Positions 32,938-43,477 of a stretch of 43,477 bases of DNA are shown in pieces. The notes under the pieces were generated by a model. The model was given only the letters and a program-made list of their open reading frames with translations, searched no databases and had not been told where the DNA came from. The stretch is taken from the NCBI GenBank assembly GCA_946410455.1, contig CAMKAJ010000021.1, positions 1 through 43,477 of the forward strand, in the 5' to 3' direction. Positions within the stretch are counted from its first letter, which is position 1; the number at the start of each line of letters is the position of its first letter. The DNA is from an uncultured Bacteroidales bacterium. GTDB taxonomy: Bacteria > Bacteroidota > Bacteroidia > Bacteroidales > UBA932. A program made the position numbers and the translations under genes.

Positions 32938-34545
32938 ATGAGAATGAAACGATATATCATTTTTTCCGCTCTGCTTGCTCTTCCGCTGGGCCTTATGGCT
33001 CAGAACCTCAATCCGGAAGTGCAGGTGACGAACGAATACGAGACTCAGGTGCTCGAGGTAGAAAAGCAAGGCCTCACGATGACGGTGCCCGACTCCATGC
33101 TCCGCTTCGACTATCATTTCGACTATTCCGTGTTTGATTCCCCATACAAGGGAGCGTATGAGTTTTCTCCGTACGTAGTGAGTATAAGTCCTTCAGCAAA
33201 GGGTTATGACGGCCGCAAGCTGTACCTGCGTGCCGGAGCCGGCTGGGTGCTTAAACCCGAGCTGGACTTTGTGTGGGCGGCCATGGACGGCAAGAAGGCT
33301 TCCATGAACGTTTTTGCTTCCGGCAAAGGCTTCTACGGCAGGTATCTTGGGATAGCCGAGGAAACTTTTGCCTCCGACCGTTCCAAGCTCCACTGGGGCT
33401 GGGACTTTGACGCCAAGGCGGGAGCAGAGACGCGCATCTCCCTCGGGCAGACAGTGTTCCGTGGCGAGCTCGCCTACGACGGCATCTTCTTCGGGCATGC
33501 CCTCAATCCCAATGATGTGAGCCACGCCCCTTATGCCAAGTTCCGCTTTACCCACGATGCGGCGGACGATATTTATTGGTCTGTAGCTGCCAAGTACCGT
33601 TATATCAACGATTCCCATGACGGATGGGCTCCGCTCCAGGACCACGACGTGCAGGCAGAGGCGACAATTGCGCCCGAAATTGCAACGGGTGGCCGTGGCT
33701 GGCTGGACCTTTTCTTCAACCGCAACTCGTGGTATGTAGGCGCGGCGGTGAGGCCGCATGCCAGTTTCCGCCTGGGCAACTGGGACTTCGACGCCGGCCT
33801 GCGCGTGAGCTGGAACGATAAGTATGGCGACAAAAAGTTTGGCGTCAGCCCTGATGTTAAGGTTGCCTTGCATCTGCTGAGAGGCTACCTCGACGTTTAT
33901 GCCGGTGCAGTGGGGCAAGACCACATGCTTGGTTTCTGGGACTACAAGTCTGCTATCCACCATTATTACCATAACCTCGCAGAGCCTGTTCCCGTACGCG
34001 AAATCGCCGACCTTTATCTGGGCGGCAAGGGCTTTACGGACTTTGGTCTGCGTTACGATTTGCGGGCAGGCTACCGCTTTATGGAGAACGTGCCGCTGTG
34101 GGGAGTTGGAGCCGACGGCAGAGAGACTCTCATCTTCCAGGACGCCTGCAACATGCTTCACGCCGACTTGGACCTTGCCTGGAAGTACAAGCATTTTGAT
34201 GTTGAGGGCTCAGTGCATTACCTCTGGCTCCCGTACGGAGTGGAGGAGCGTACTTTTGCTCCCGCCAGTGTAAAGGCCGACCTCAAGGTCTCGTATAATT
34301 GGAAGGAGCGTATCTATGCCGGTATCTCCGGAGCCATGTCCACTAGCAGGACTGCGGAGGTAGGAGATACCCAGATTGTGCTTCCATGGTACCTGGACCT
34401 GGGTGCCTGGGCAGAGTACCGTTTCAATAGCAAGGTGAGCGTCTGGCTCAAGGGCAGCAATCTTCTCAACCACGAGATCAGGCAGAGCCCCATGTATTGC
34501 CAGTACGGCCCTGCGGTCATAGCCGGAGTGCGCCTGAGTTTGTGA
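32938..34545 (+). CDS. Outer-membrane beta-barrel, TonB-receptor-like without plug
   Basis: 535 residues. Signal peptide (KRYIIFSALLALPLGLMAQ). Long alternating beta pattern typical of barrels, e.g. LYLRAGAGWVLKPELDFVWA, KLHWGWDFDAKAGAETRISL, and a C-terminal RFNSKVSVWLKGSNLLNHEI ... AGVRLSL that matches the last strands of TonB-dependent receptors, ending in a hydrophobic residue. There is no plug domain or carboxypeptidase-like N-terminus, and its length is well below SusC types. The N-terminal stretch after the signal (VTNEYETQVLEVEKQGL) may be a short periplasmic linker. Likely partner of the TPR protein directly upstream. Substrate unknown. ATG at 32944 is an alternative start. Confidence 0.75.
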   Translation: MRMKRYIIFSALLALPLGLMAQNLNPEVQVTNEYETQVLEVEKQGLTMTVPDSMLRFDYHFDYSVFDSPYKGAYEFSPYVVSISPSAKGYDGRKLYLRAGAGWVLKPELDFVWAAMDGKKASMNVFASGKGFYGRYLGIAEETFASDRSKLHWGWDFDAKAGAETRISLGQTVFRGELAYDGIFFGHALNPNDVSHAPYAKFRFTHDAADDIYWSVAAKYRYINDSHDGWAPLQDHDVQAEATIAPEIATGGRGWLDLFFNRNSWYVGAAVRPHASFRLGNWDFDAGLRVSWNDKYGDKKFGVSPDVKVALHLLRGYLDVYAGAVGQDHMLGFWDYKSAIHHYYHNLAEPVPVREIADLYLGGKGFTDFGLRYDLRAGYRFMENVPLWGVGADGRETLIFQDACNMLHADLDLAWKYKHFDVEGSVHYLWLPYGVEERTFAPASVKADLKVSYNWKERIYAGISGAMSTSRTAEVGDTQIVLPWYLDLGAWAEYRFNSKVSVWLKGSNLLNHEIRQSPMYCQYGPAVIAGVRLSL

Positions 34546-34554
34546 TTTTTTGTG

Positions 34555-34562
34555 TAAATTTG
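34555..34562 (+). promoter_or_regulatory. -7 box for gyrB
   Basis: TAAATTTG, full match, 18 nt before the gyrB ATG; a -33 element at proper spacing is not clear. Confidence 0.45.
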
Positions 34563-34565
34563 TGA

Positions 34566-37844
<3,279 letters not shown>

Positions 37845-37845
<1 letters not shown>

Positions 37846-38666
37846 TGGAGCTCAGGCAGTACTTCCAGGACAAGGTCGTCATTGTTACCGGTGCCAGTTC
37901 GGGCATTGGGCTGGCTTCTTGCCGGCTCTTCGGCTCGCTGGGAGCCAAGGTGGTAATGGCTGCCCGTTCTTACGAAAAGCTGCTTTCGCTCGCTCCCTCA
38001 GTGGGGCCGCAGGTCAAGGTACTTTGCGTAAAGTGCGACGTTTCGTCAGAATCAGACTGCAAGTCCCTGGTAGAAGATGCCATAGATCGTTTCGGACGAA
38101 TCGATATCCTGGTCAACAACGCCGGCCTCTCTATGAGGGCAATGTTCAAAGACCTGGACCTCAAAGTCATTCATTCTCTTATGGATGTGAATTTCTGGGG
38201 CACAGTGAATTGCACCAAGTATGCCTTGCCCTATTTGCTTCAGGCAAGGGGGCAGGTGGTTGGAGTAATAAGCATAGCCGGCTATTCCGCCCTGCCTGCC
38301 CGCACTGGCTACAGCGCGTCCAAGTATGCGATACGAGGTTTCCTGGATACACTTCGTATCGAACACATGAAGGACGGCCTCGGAGTTTTGGTCTTCGCTC
38401 CCGGTTATACTTCTTCCAATGTGCGCAATGCGGCGCTTACTGCAGACGGCAGCGCGCAGGGCGAAACCCCGCTCGACGAAGACAAGCTGATGAGCGCAGA
38501 AGAATGTGCCCTGCATCTTGCCCGGGGCCTGGTGCAGCGAAAATCAGAACTAATACTTACAGGCCTTGGTAAAGCCACGGTATGGGCTCACCGGCTCTTC
38601 CCCCGCTTTACAGATAAATTGACTTACAATTATATAGCACGTGAAACCGACAGCCCGTTTAAATAA
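37845..38666 (+). CDS. SDR-family reductase, candidate 3-ketosphinganine/3-ketocapnine reductase
   Basis: 273 residues from the ATG at 37845, which overlaps the synthase stop (TGATG). Cofactor motif TGASSGIG (15-22), AAR after beta-2 suggesting NADPH, NNAG near 92, catalytic Tyr156 and Lys160 (GYSASKYA) with ISIAGYSA before it. The sequence after the active site (LRIEHMKDGLGVLVFAPGYT) resembles DHRS7/KDSR-like SDRs acting on lipids. Position directly behind the alpha-oxoamine synthase supports reduction of its 3-keto product. Ends with a C-terminal segment (WAHRLFPRFTDKL) that may contact membrane. Its stop lies 26 nt inside the next gene. Confidence 0.75.
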
Positions 38667-40668
38667 GTTCCTGCCTCTTCTTCTGGTAGCACTGCTGCTT
38701 ACAGCCGTGGCGCCCCGCAAGGCGACGCTGGGTTACGACTACAAGAAGGGGAGCACCTGGAAGTATGAGACGCTCTTTGCTCCCTTCGATTTCCCTATAC
38801 TCAAGACTGCGGAGCAGATGCAGGAAGAGATGGATAAGGTGGCAGACAATTACATTCCGTACTTTAAGTATTCTGCCGGCGTCACGGAATCGGCTCTGGC
38901 TGCTGCGTCCGCAATGGATCTTGATACTCTCAAGCCGACCGTCCTGGAGGCTGTAAAGTCTATTATGGACAAAGGAGTGGTTCCAGACGACGCCCTGCCC
39001 TCTGATGCAGAAGTTGTCTACGTACAGAGAGATAAGCGAGCGGTAAAGATTCCCTCCTCTGAGGTGCTGGGCCTGTCTGACGCCAGAATTAAACTCAAGT
39101 CTGTGCTGATTGCTGCAACTGCCAGCAGCGCCGCCGATTCGCTCTTCAGCCGTGCAGGTGTTTATTCTTTGGTAGTCCCCAACCTGGTTTTCGATGCCCA
39201 GACCACAAATGCTGTAAGCGCTGAGGCTGCAAGGAGTATTTCTCCTACCCTAGGTTATGTATCTGCAGGCCAGCTGATTGTATCTAATGGCGAAATTGTT
39301 ACCGCAGAAATTGCGCAGATTCTGGATTCTTACAAGAAGGAGTTCGAGGAGAACGTAGCGTCTTCCCGCCCGCTTTTCGTGAGCATGCTGGGTAATCTGA
39401 TGGTTGCCTTGCTCCTGGTGGTACTCTTATTCCTGTCTATTCTTTTTACGCGCCCGGCTTTCTTCAACGACAACCGCTACTATTATCTCACTTTCGTATT
39501 TGCACTGAGTTCTGTAACGATTGCAGTTGTCTCCAGGTTTAATCCAGATTGGCTTTACCTTGCGCCGCTTACCCTTGCCGCACTCTATTTACAGGCATTC
39601 GTACGAGCGAGGGTTATTGTGCCGGTATATATAATTTCTATTCTGCCCCTTTTGATCTATGCCGACAACGGAGCCCCCCTGTTTATAGTGTTCCTTGCCG
39701 GTGGAATGGTGTCCATCTATGCTTCCCGGTACTTGGTACAGGGATGGAAACAATTTCTTCTGGCACTTATCAATTTCGTGGCCATGGCTCTTGCCTATAC
39801 GGCATTGTACTTCACCGGAGTGGTGAGCAATATGTTCTGGCAGGATTTCCTGCACTTGTTCATCGCTTCTTTCCTTGCGGTAGCGGGTTATCCTCTCATC
39901 TATCTGTTCGAGAAGATATTCAATCTGGTTTCCAACTCCAGGCTTGCCGAGCTGGCCGATACTTCTTCTGCTCTGCTTCGAGAGTTGGAGATTAAGGCCC
40001 CCGGTACCTTCCAGCATTCTCTTCAAGTGATGAACATGGCCGACGCCGCAGCCCGTGCAATAGATGCTAATCCGCTGCTGCTCAGGGTGGGTGCGCTTTA
40101 TCACGATATAGGCAAGATGAACAACCCCATGTGCTTTATAGAGAACGAGTCGTTGCTCAATAAGAGCGAAGACCAGAAGTATCACAGCTCACTTACCCCC
40201 GAGCAGAGCGCCGAATCTATTATCAAACACGTAGAGGATGGTGTAGAGATGGCACGCAAGCGCCGGCTTCCGAATGTGGTTGTGGACTTTATCCGCACTC
40301 ACCACGGCACTACTGTGGCCGGCTATTTCTGGAGCAAGCATCTTTCTGCAAAGGGCAGCCCTGAGCTGAAATCACACTTCACATATCCCGGGCCTGCTCC
40401 CACTACCAAAGAGCAGGTGGTTTTGATGCTTTGCGACAGCGTAGAGGCGGCTTCCCGCACGCTCAACGAATACACGCCCCAGGCCTTCTCTGATTTTGTA
40501 GAGAAGATAGTGCAGGGCAAGATAGACCAGGGACAGCTACTCAATGCAGAGATAACTATCAAGGAACTCAACGATGTCAAGCAGGCTATCAAGCAGTACT
40601 TGGCACAGATGCATCACGGCAGGGTGGCTTATCCTGCCCCAAAGCGAAAATTTTTAAATTTTAAATGA
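38641..40668 (+). CDS. 7TM-HD (PgpH/YqfF-type) phosphodiesterase, GTG start
   Basis: 675 residues from GTG at 38641 (KPTARLNKFLPLLLVALLLT, an N-terminal membrane helix). An extracytoplasmic region (about 25-245) resembles the 7TMR-HDED sensor. Several membrane helices follow about 245-430 (LGNLMVALLLVVLLFLSILF, FNPDWLYLAPLTLAALYLQ, and LINFVAMALAYTALYFTGVV). The cytosolic HD domain has FQHSLQVMNMADAAARAI, LYHDIGKMNNP with His488-Asp489, and RTHHGTTVAGYF. PgpH-type enzymes hydrolyse c-di-AMP, linking K+ and wall homeostasis; this is family knowledge, not shown here. The start overlaps the SDR gene by 26 nt. The trigger factor follows 4 nt downstream. Confidence 0.85.
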   Translation: MKPTARLNKFLPLLLVALLLTAVAPRKATLGYDYKKGSTWKYETLFAPFDFPILKTAEQMQEEMDKVADNYIPYFKYSAGVTESALAAASAMDLDTLKPTVLEAVKSIMDKGVVPDDALPSDAEVVYVQRDKRAVKIPSSEVLGLSDARIKLKSVLIAATASSAADSLFSRAGVYSLVVPNLVFDAQTTNAVSAEAARSISPTLGYVSAGQLIVSNGEIVTAEIAQILDSYKKEFEENVASSRPLFVSMLGNLMVALLLVVLLFLSILFTRPAFFNDNRYYYLTFVFALSSVTIAVVSRFNPDWLYLAPLTLAALYLQAFVRARVIVPVYIISILPLLIYADNGAPLFIVFLAGGMVSIYASRYLVQGWKQFLLALINFVAMALAYTALYFTGVVSNMFWQDFLHLFIASFLAVAGYPLIYLFEKIFNLVSNSRLAELADTSSALLRELEIKAPGTFQHSLQVMNMADAAARAIDANPLLLRVGALYHDIGKMNNPMCFIENESLLNKSEDQKYHSSLTPEQSAESIIKHVEDGVEMARKRRLPNVVVDFIRTHHGTTVAGYFWSKHLSAKGSPELKSHFTYPGPAPTTKEQVVLMLCDSVEAASRTLNEYTPQAFSDFVEKIVQGKIDQGQLLNAEITIKELNDVKQAIKQYLAQMHHGRVAYPAPKRKFLNFK

Positions 40669-40672
40669 TATT

Positions 40673-41668
40673 ATGAACATTACAAAGAAACAGATTGACG
40701 ATTTGAATCTCGAGCTTACTCTGGATATCGCTCCCGAGGATTATGCCGAGGATGTGCGTAAGAAATTGGCGGAGCGTAGGCGTACTGCAGAATTCAAGGG
40801 CTTCCGCAAGGGTATGGTTCCCGCATCTCTTATCAAGAGAGTTTATGGAGAGCAGGTCCTCGTAGATGCGGTAAATGAGGTTATTGGTACCGCTCTGGAC
40901 AAGTATATCACTGATAACTCTTTGCGTCTTCTGGGGGAGCCTCTGGGCAGCGAGAATCAGCCCGAGCTTGATTGGGCTGAGGGTAACTCCTTTACCTTCG
41001 TCTTCGACGCAGCTCTCTCTCCCGAGGTAAATGTGGAGGTAGAGGCCGCAGACGAGATAGTAAAGTACAGCATTACCTCTTCTGCCAAGGAGAAGGCCTC
41101 CATGGTGGAGAATATGAAGAAGTTCTATGAGGAGCACAAAGAAGAGACTCCCAAGAGCGATGAGGAGATAGAGAAGGAGGTAGCCGAGCGCCTTAAAGAG
41201 AATCATCAGCAGGAGGCCGAATGGCGCCTGAGCAAGGATATCCGCGACTTCTATGTGGCAAAGGCCGGCGTCAAGCTCCCCGAAGAGTTCCTCAAGAGGT
41301 GGCTTTTCGCTGCAAATCAGGGCAAGATTTCCAAGGAGGATATCGAGAAAGACTTTGCAGGTTTCTGCGAGGATTTCAAGTGGCAGCTGGTGCGTGGCAG
41401 CCTTATGCAGAAGTTCGGCTTCAAGGTTGAGCAGGACGATATCTACGAGGCTGCAAAGGCTTATGTTACATATCAGTATGCTATGTACGGCCTGGGCAAT
41501 GTGCCTGAGGATATGATTATGGAAGCTGTTGGCAATATCCTTAAGGACCGCCGCCAGCTCGAACGTCTCTCCGAGCAGGTAGAAGACAACAAGGTGCTCG
41601 CCAAGATCAAGGAGACCGTGAAGTTCAAAGAGAAGAAAATCTCCTCCGAGAAGTTCCGCGAACTCTAG
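40673..41668 (+). CDS. tig: Trigger factor lacking the PPIase domain
   Basis: 331 residues; ribosome-associated chaperone for nascent chains. The N-terminal ribosome-binding domain is present (residues 1 to about 125), with the signature FKGFRKGMVPASLIKRVYG near 43-61 (the GFRxG loop that docks on L23) and a beta-rich NSFTFVFDAALSPEVNVEV end. Instead of an FKBP-type PPIase domain (about 100 residues in typical proteins), the sequence passes at about residue 135 into the helical C-terminal chaperone arms (SMVENMKKFYEEHKEETPKS onward). Normal trigger factors have about 430-450 residues. A shared hairpin terminator follows at 41687. Confidence 0.9.
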   Translation: MNITKKQIDDLNLELTLDIAPEDYAEDVRKKLAERRRTAEFKGFRKGMVPASLIKRVYGEQVLVDAVNEVIGTALDKYITDNSLRLLGEPLGSENQPELDWAEGNSFTFVFDAALSPEVNVEVEAADEIVKYSITSSAKEKASMVENMKKFYEEHKEETPKSDEEIEKEVAERLKENHQQEAEWRLSKDIRDFYVAKAGVKLPEEFLKRWLFAANQGKISKEDIEKDFAGFCEDFKWQLVRGSLMQKFGFKVEQDDIYEAAKAYVTYQYAMYGLGNVPEDMIMEAVGNILKDRRQLERLSEQVEDNKVLAKIKETVKFKEKKISSEKFREL

Positions 41669-41686
41669 GAATCAATTCATTATAAA

Positions 41687-41718
41687 AAAACAGGCTGACG
41701 CGCGCGCCAGCCTGTTTT
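41687..41718. terminator. Bidirectional terminator between tig and the phosphatase-fold gene
   Basis: AAAACAGGCTG (41687-41697) pairs perfectly with CAGCCTGTTTT (41708-41718), 10-nt loop of alternating GC. An A-run before and a T-run after provide U tracts for both strands; it sits between convergent genes. Confidence 0.8.
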
Positions 41719-41734
41719 CGTATGCAGTCATGGT

Positions 41735-43477
41735 TTAGAAGTTGAACTCCACCAGCATCGGCCTGTGGTCGCTGGGTACGTTCATATCGGACACGGCACC
41801 CTTGCCCTTGGTCTTGGTCCATTTGTCGTTTACGTTGAATGCACGGACGACCTTGCCGCTCATGGCAGGGGAGACATACATGTAGTCGCGCCTGTCGGTA
41901 TTGCCGTAGGTGCTGGATACAAAGTCAACCCCGGCCCTGTATGCTATGCTCATGACATCTTTGAGGTTGGTCTTGTCGAGCACAACGTTCTGACATTTGT
42001 ACTTGGCGGCGGTAGGTGAGCCTTCCGGGTCTATGACCGGGATGTCGAGGCGGGAAGGGGAGTTGAAGTCGCCCACAAGGATCCAGTTGGTGGTGGAACT
42101 GTAGGATGAGTTGTTGATGGTCTGCTTGATTATGTAATCCATCTCGAACTCGCGGTATTCGGTTCCGCCAGAACTGCCCGAGCTCTGGCCGTAATCATAG
42201 GCGAATGGCCACATGTGAGCGGTTACTATGTCTATGGTCTTGCCGTTCACGGTAACCCTGAACATTCCGGCGCCGCGGCTTATAGGCCTGCTGGTGCCCG
42301 TGGAAGTTATCTTTTTTATGGTGCTGATGGGATACTTGGAGGTTACCACCTGCGGGAATATGTAATTGGTGGAACCGACTATGCCGCCGACGGCCGTGTT
42401 GCTGTGTCCGTATCTTTCTGCAAGTTCTTTCCAACCGTTGGGCAGGTACCTTGAATTGCCTACATACGCGCTACTGTTGTTCTTGAAGACGGAAGCCGCT
42501 TCGCACCATACGCAGATATCGGGATCGTACCTCTTGACGAATTCCACGAAGGTGTTGTAGTTGTTGTGCTGGTCGGCCCACATACCGTAGTCGATGTTCC
42601 AGTACAGGACGCGCAGGCTGCCTTTCTTGCCGTCGGTGCCTGGAATGAGGTTGACCTGTATGTCATCGACGTAGAATCCATGCTTGACGTCGGTGCTTGT
42701 CGAGTTGCCGGCGATATAGAGGCTGGCGGCGTCGGTGAGGTTCTCGGCGGTAATCTCGCAGGTATGCCACTCTTTCCTGGAGGCCAGGGAAGCGGGAATG
42801 GTGACGCTGCTGTGGTTCAGAACGCCGCGTCCGTTGACTGCATTGTAATCAATTACGGCATCGGCGGTTTTGCCGTCAATCTTCATGGAAGTGATCTTGC
42901 CTCCATAAACGAGCTGCACAAGCAAGTCGTCCTCGCAGCCGTCGCGAAGGCAGAACTTGAAGGAAATGACGGCGTCCGTGAAAGTCTTGATTTCGCTGAA
43001 CGCAGGAGTCTGCACAACGCCTCGGTTCACCTCAAGCCCGGCTGCCATGGAGCCGTGATACTCCTGGCATCGGTAAAGGTACTTCCAGTCCGCCAGATTG
43101 CGGCTGTTAATGTAACTCAGGGGCACAATGTGCGAAGTGGACAGCGTATAAGTCTTTACGTCGTCCCATGTGTTGGACTGGATGAAACTTGAACCGGGAT
43201 AGTCGTAAGTTACTTTGGTGAAAGCGTTGGCATAGCCGTCACGGTCCTTTCCGTCGGTGATTCCGGGCATGGTTGAGTCGGGAGCGTAACCTATGGAGCC
43301 TTCACCGCCCATGATGTCACCGCCCCAGACGAAGTTGTCGAAGCCTTCGTAGAAAAGAAGAGTGCTGTCGGGAGTGTAATTCACGCTCGTCTCGTAGGTC
43401 TGCCCGGCCTCGATTACGCCGGGATAGACGGTCGTGCGGACCATCTTGTGGTTTGAATCGCAAACGGTAATCTCCAG
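41735..43477 (-). CDS. Endonuclease/exonuclease/phosphatase-fold exported protein, 5' end outside window
   Basis: The frame is open to the right edge (LEITVCDSNHKMVRTTVYPG at the edge), so the true start and probably a signal peptide and further domains lie beyond 43477; at least 580 residues are present. An N-terminal beta-sandwich region (LLFYEGFDNFVWGGDIMGGE onward, ending near GFYDDIQVNLIPG-type sequence) precedes an EEP domain of about 280 residues: LRVLYWNIDYG (Asn), VWCEAASV (metal Glu), IVTAHMWPF (His), LVGDFNSPS (DxN), and VPSDHRPMLVEF (SDH). The order matches DNase I/sphingomyelinase-type phosphodiesterases. Likely secreted, substrate unknown. Convergent with tig across the terminator. 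Confidence 0.85.
   Translation of the reverse strand: MEITVCDSNHKMVRTTVYPGVIEAGQTYETSVNYTPDSTLLFYEGFDNFVWGGDIMGGEGSIGYAPDSTMPGITDGKDRDGYANAFTKVTYDYPGSSFIQSNTWDDVKTYTLSTSHIVPLSYINSRNLADWKYLYRCQEYHGSMAAGLEVNRGVVQTPAFSEIKTFTDAVISFKFCLRDGCEDDLLVQLVYGGKITSMKIDGKTADAVIDYNAVNGRGVLNHSSVTIPASLASRKEWHTCEITAENLTDAASLYIAGNSTSTDVKHGFYVDDIQVNLIPGTDGKKGSLRVLYWNIDYGMWADQHNNYNTFVEFVKRYDPDICVWCEAASVFKNNSSAYVGNSRYLPNGWKELAERYGHSNTAVGGIVGSTNYIFPQVVTSKYPISTIKKITSTGTSRPISRGAGMFRVTVNGKTIDIVTAHMWPFAYDYGQSSGSSGGTEYREFEMDYIIKQTINNSSYSSTTNWILVGDFNSPSRLDIPVIDPEGSPTAAKYKCQNVVLDKTNLKDVMSIAYRAGVDFVSSTYGNTDRRDYMYVSPAMSGKVVRAFNVNDKWTKTKGKGAVSDMNVPSDHRPMLVEFNF

Overview
The window looks like a chromosomal segment of a moderately GC-rich member of the Bacteroidota, most likely order Bacteroidales. 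Evidence: promoter-like boxes matching the Bacteroidota -7 consensus TAnnTTTG upstream of many genes and almost no Shine-Dalgarno sequences; fimbrillin/BACON-type lipoproteins and an Mfa2/FimB-like lipoprotein; a TupA-like ATP-grasp and other surface-glycan glycosyltransferases; and a TPR protein plus plug-less outer-membrane barrel next to gyrB. I see no phage, insertion sequence with a transposase, CRISPR array or plasmid genes. Genes are tightly packed, with many ATGA or TAATG overlaps that imply translational coupling.

Layout. 1-2.5 kb: end of a Lys/Ala-rich, histone-like repeat protein, a GT2 glycosyltransferase and trkA. 2.6-7.1 kb: an HI0933-family flavoprotein (minus) diverging from a coupled pair, a 47-residue small protein and a large BACON-domain surface lipoprotein. 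7.1-7.8 kb: a gene-poor gap with two families of structured repeats and tRNA-Gly(CCC). 7.8-12.8 kb: a surface-glycan cluster with a flippase fused to an ATP-grasp domain, a DUF616-type transferase and two convergent GT2 genes. 12.9-18.4 kb: secA, bactofilin, a zinc-ribbon protein, ssb and an Mfa2/FimB-like lipoprotein. 18.3-27 kb: an arginase-like gene, then a lipoate/glycine-cleavage block (unknown gene, lipoate ligase, gcvT, gcvH, gcvPA, gcvPB) running into a secreted metallophosphoesterase and an SDR dehydrogenase, followed by the SRP RNA. 27-29.9 kb: minus-strand operon ftsE-like / phosphosugar mutase / cdd. 30-41.7 kb: TPR protein, outer-membrane barrel, gyrB, an alpha-oxoamine synthase with an SDR reductase (candidate sphingoid or sulfonolipid base synthesis), a 7TM-HD phosphodiesterase and a shortened trigger factor. 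The right edge holds a truncated endonuclease/exonuclease/phosphatase-fold protein.

How genes work together. Lipoate ligase and GcvT/H/PA/PB form the glycine cleavage system, with GcvH Lys64 as lipoyl carrier. The synthase and SDR at 36.6-38.7 kb look like consecutive steps of lipid-base synthesis. The two GT regions and the flippase serve surface polysaccharide. The BACON and Mfa2-like lipoproteins are surface or adhesin components.

Most unusual observations: two different palindromic DNA segments sit inside intact coding sequences without breaking the frame. One is a composite multi-hairpin of about 155 bp in gcvPB, the other a 63-bp perfect-armed palindrome in the flippase. The intergenic gap at 7.2-7.6 kb holds further inverted-repeat units. 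Together they suggest a family or families of palindromic elements that spread in this genome and can be tolerated as protein-coding insertions.
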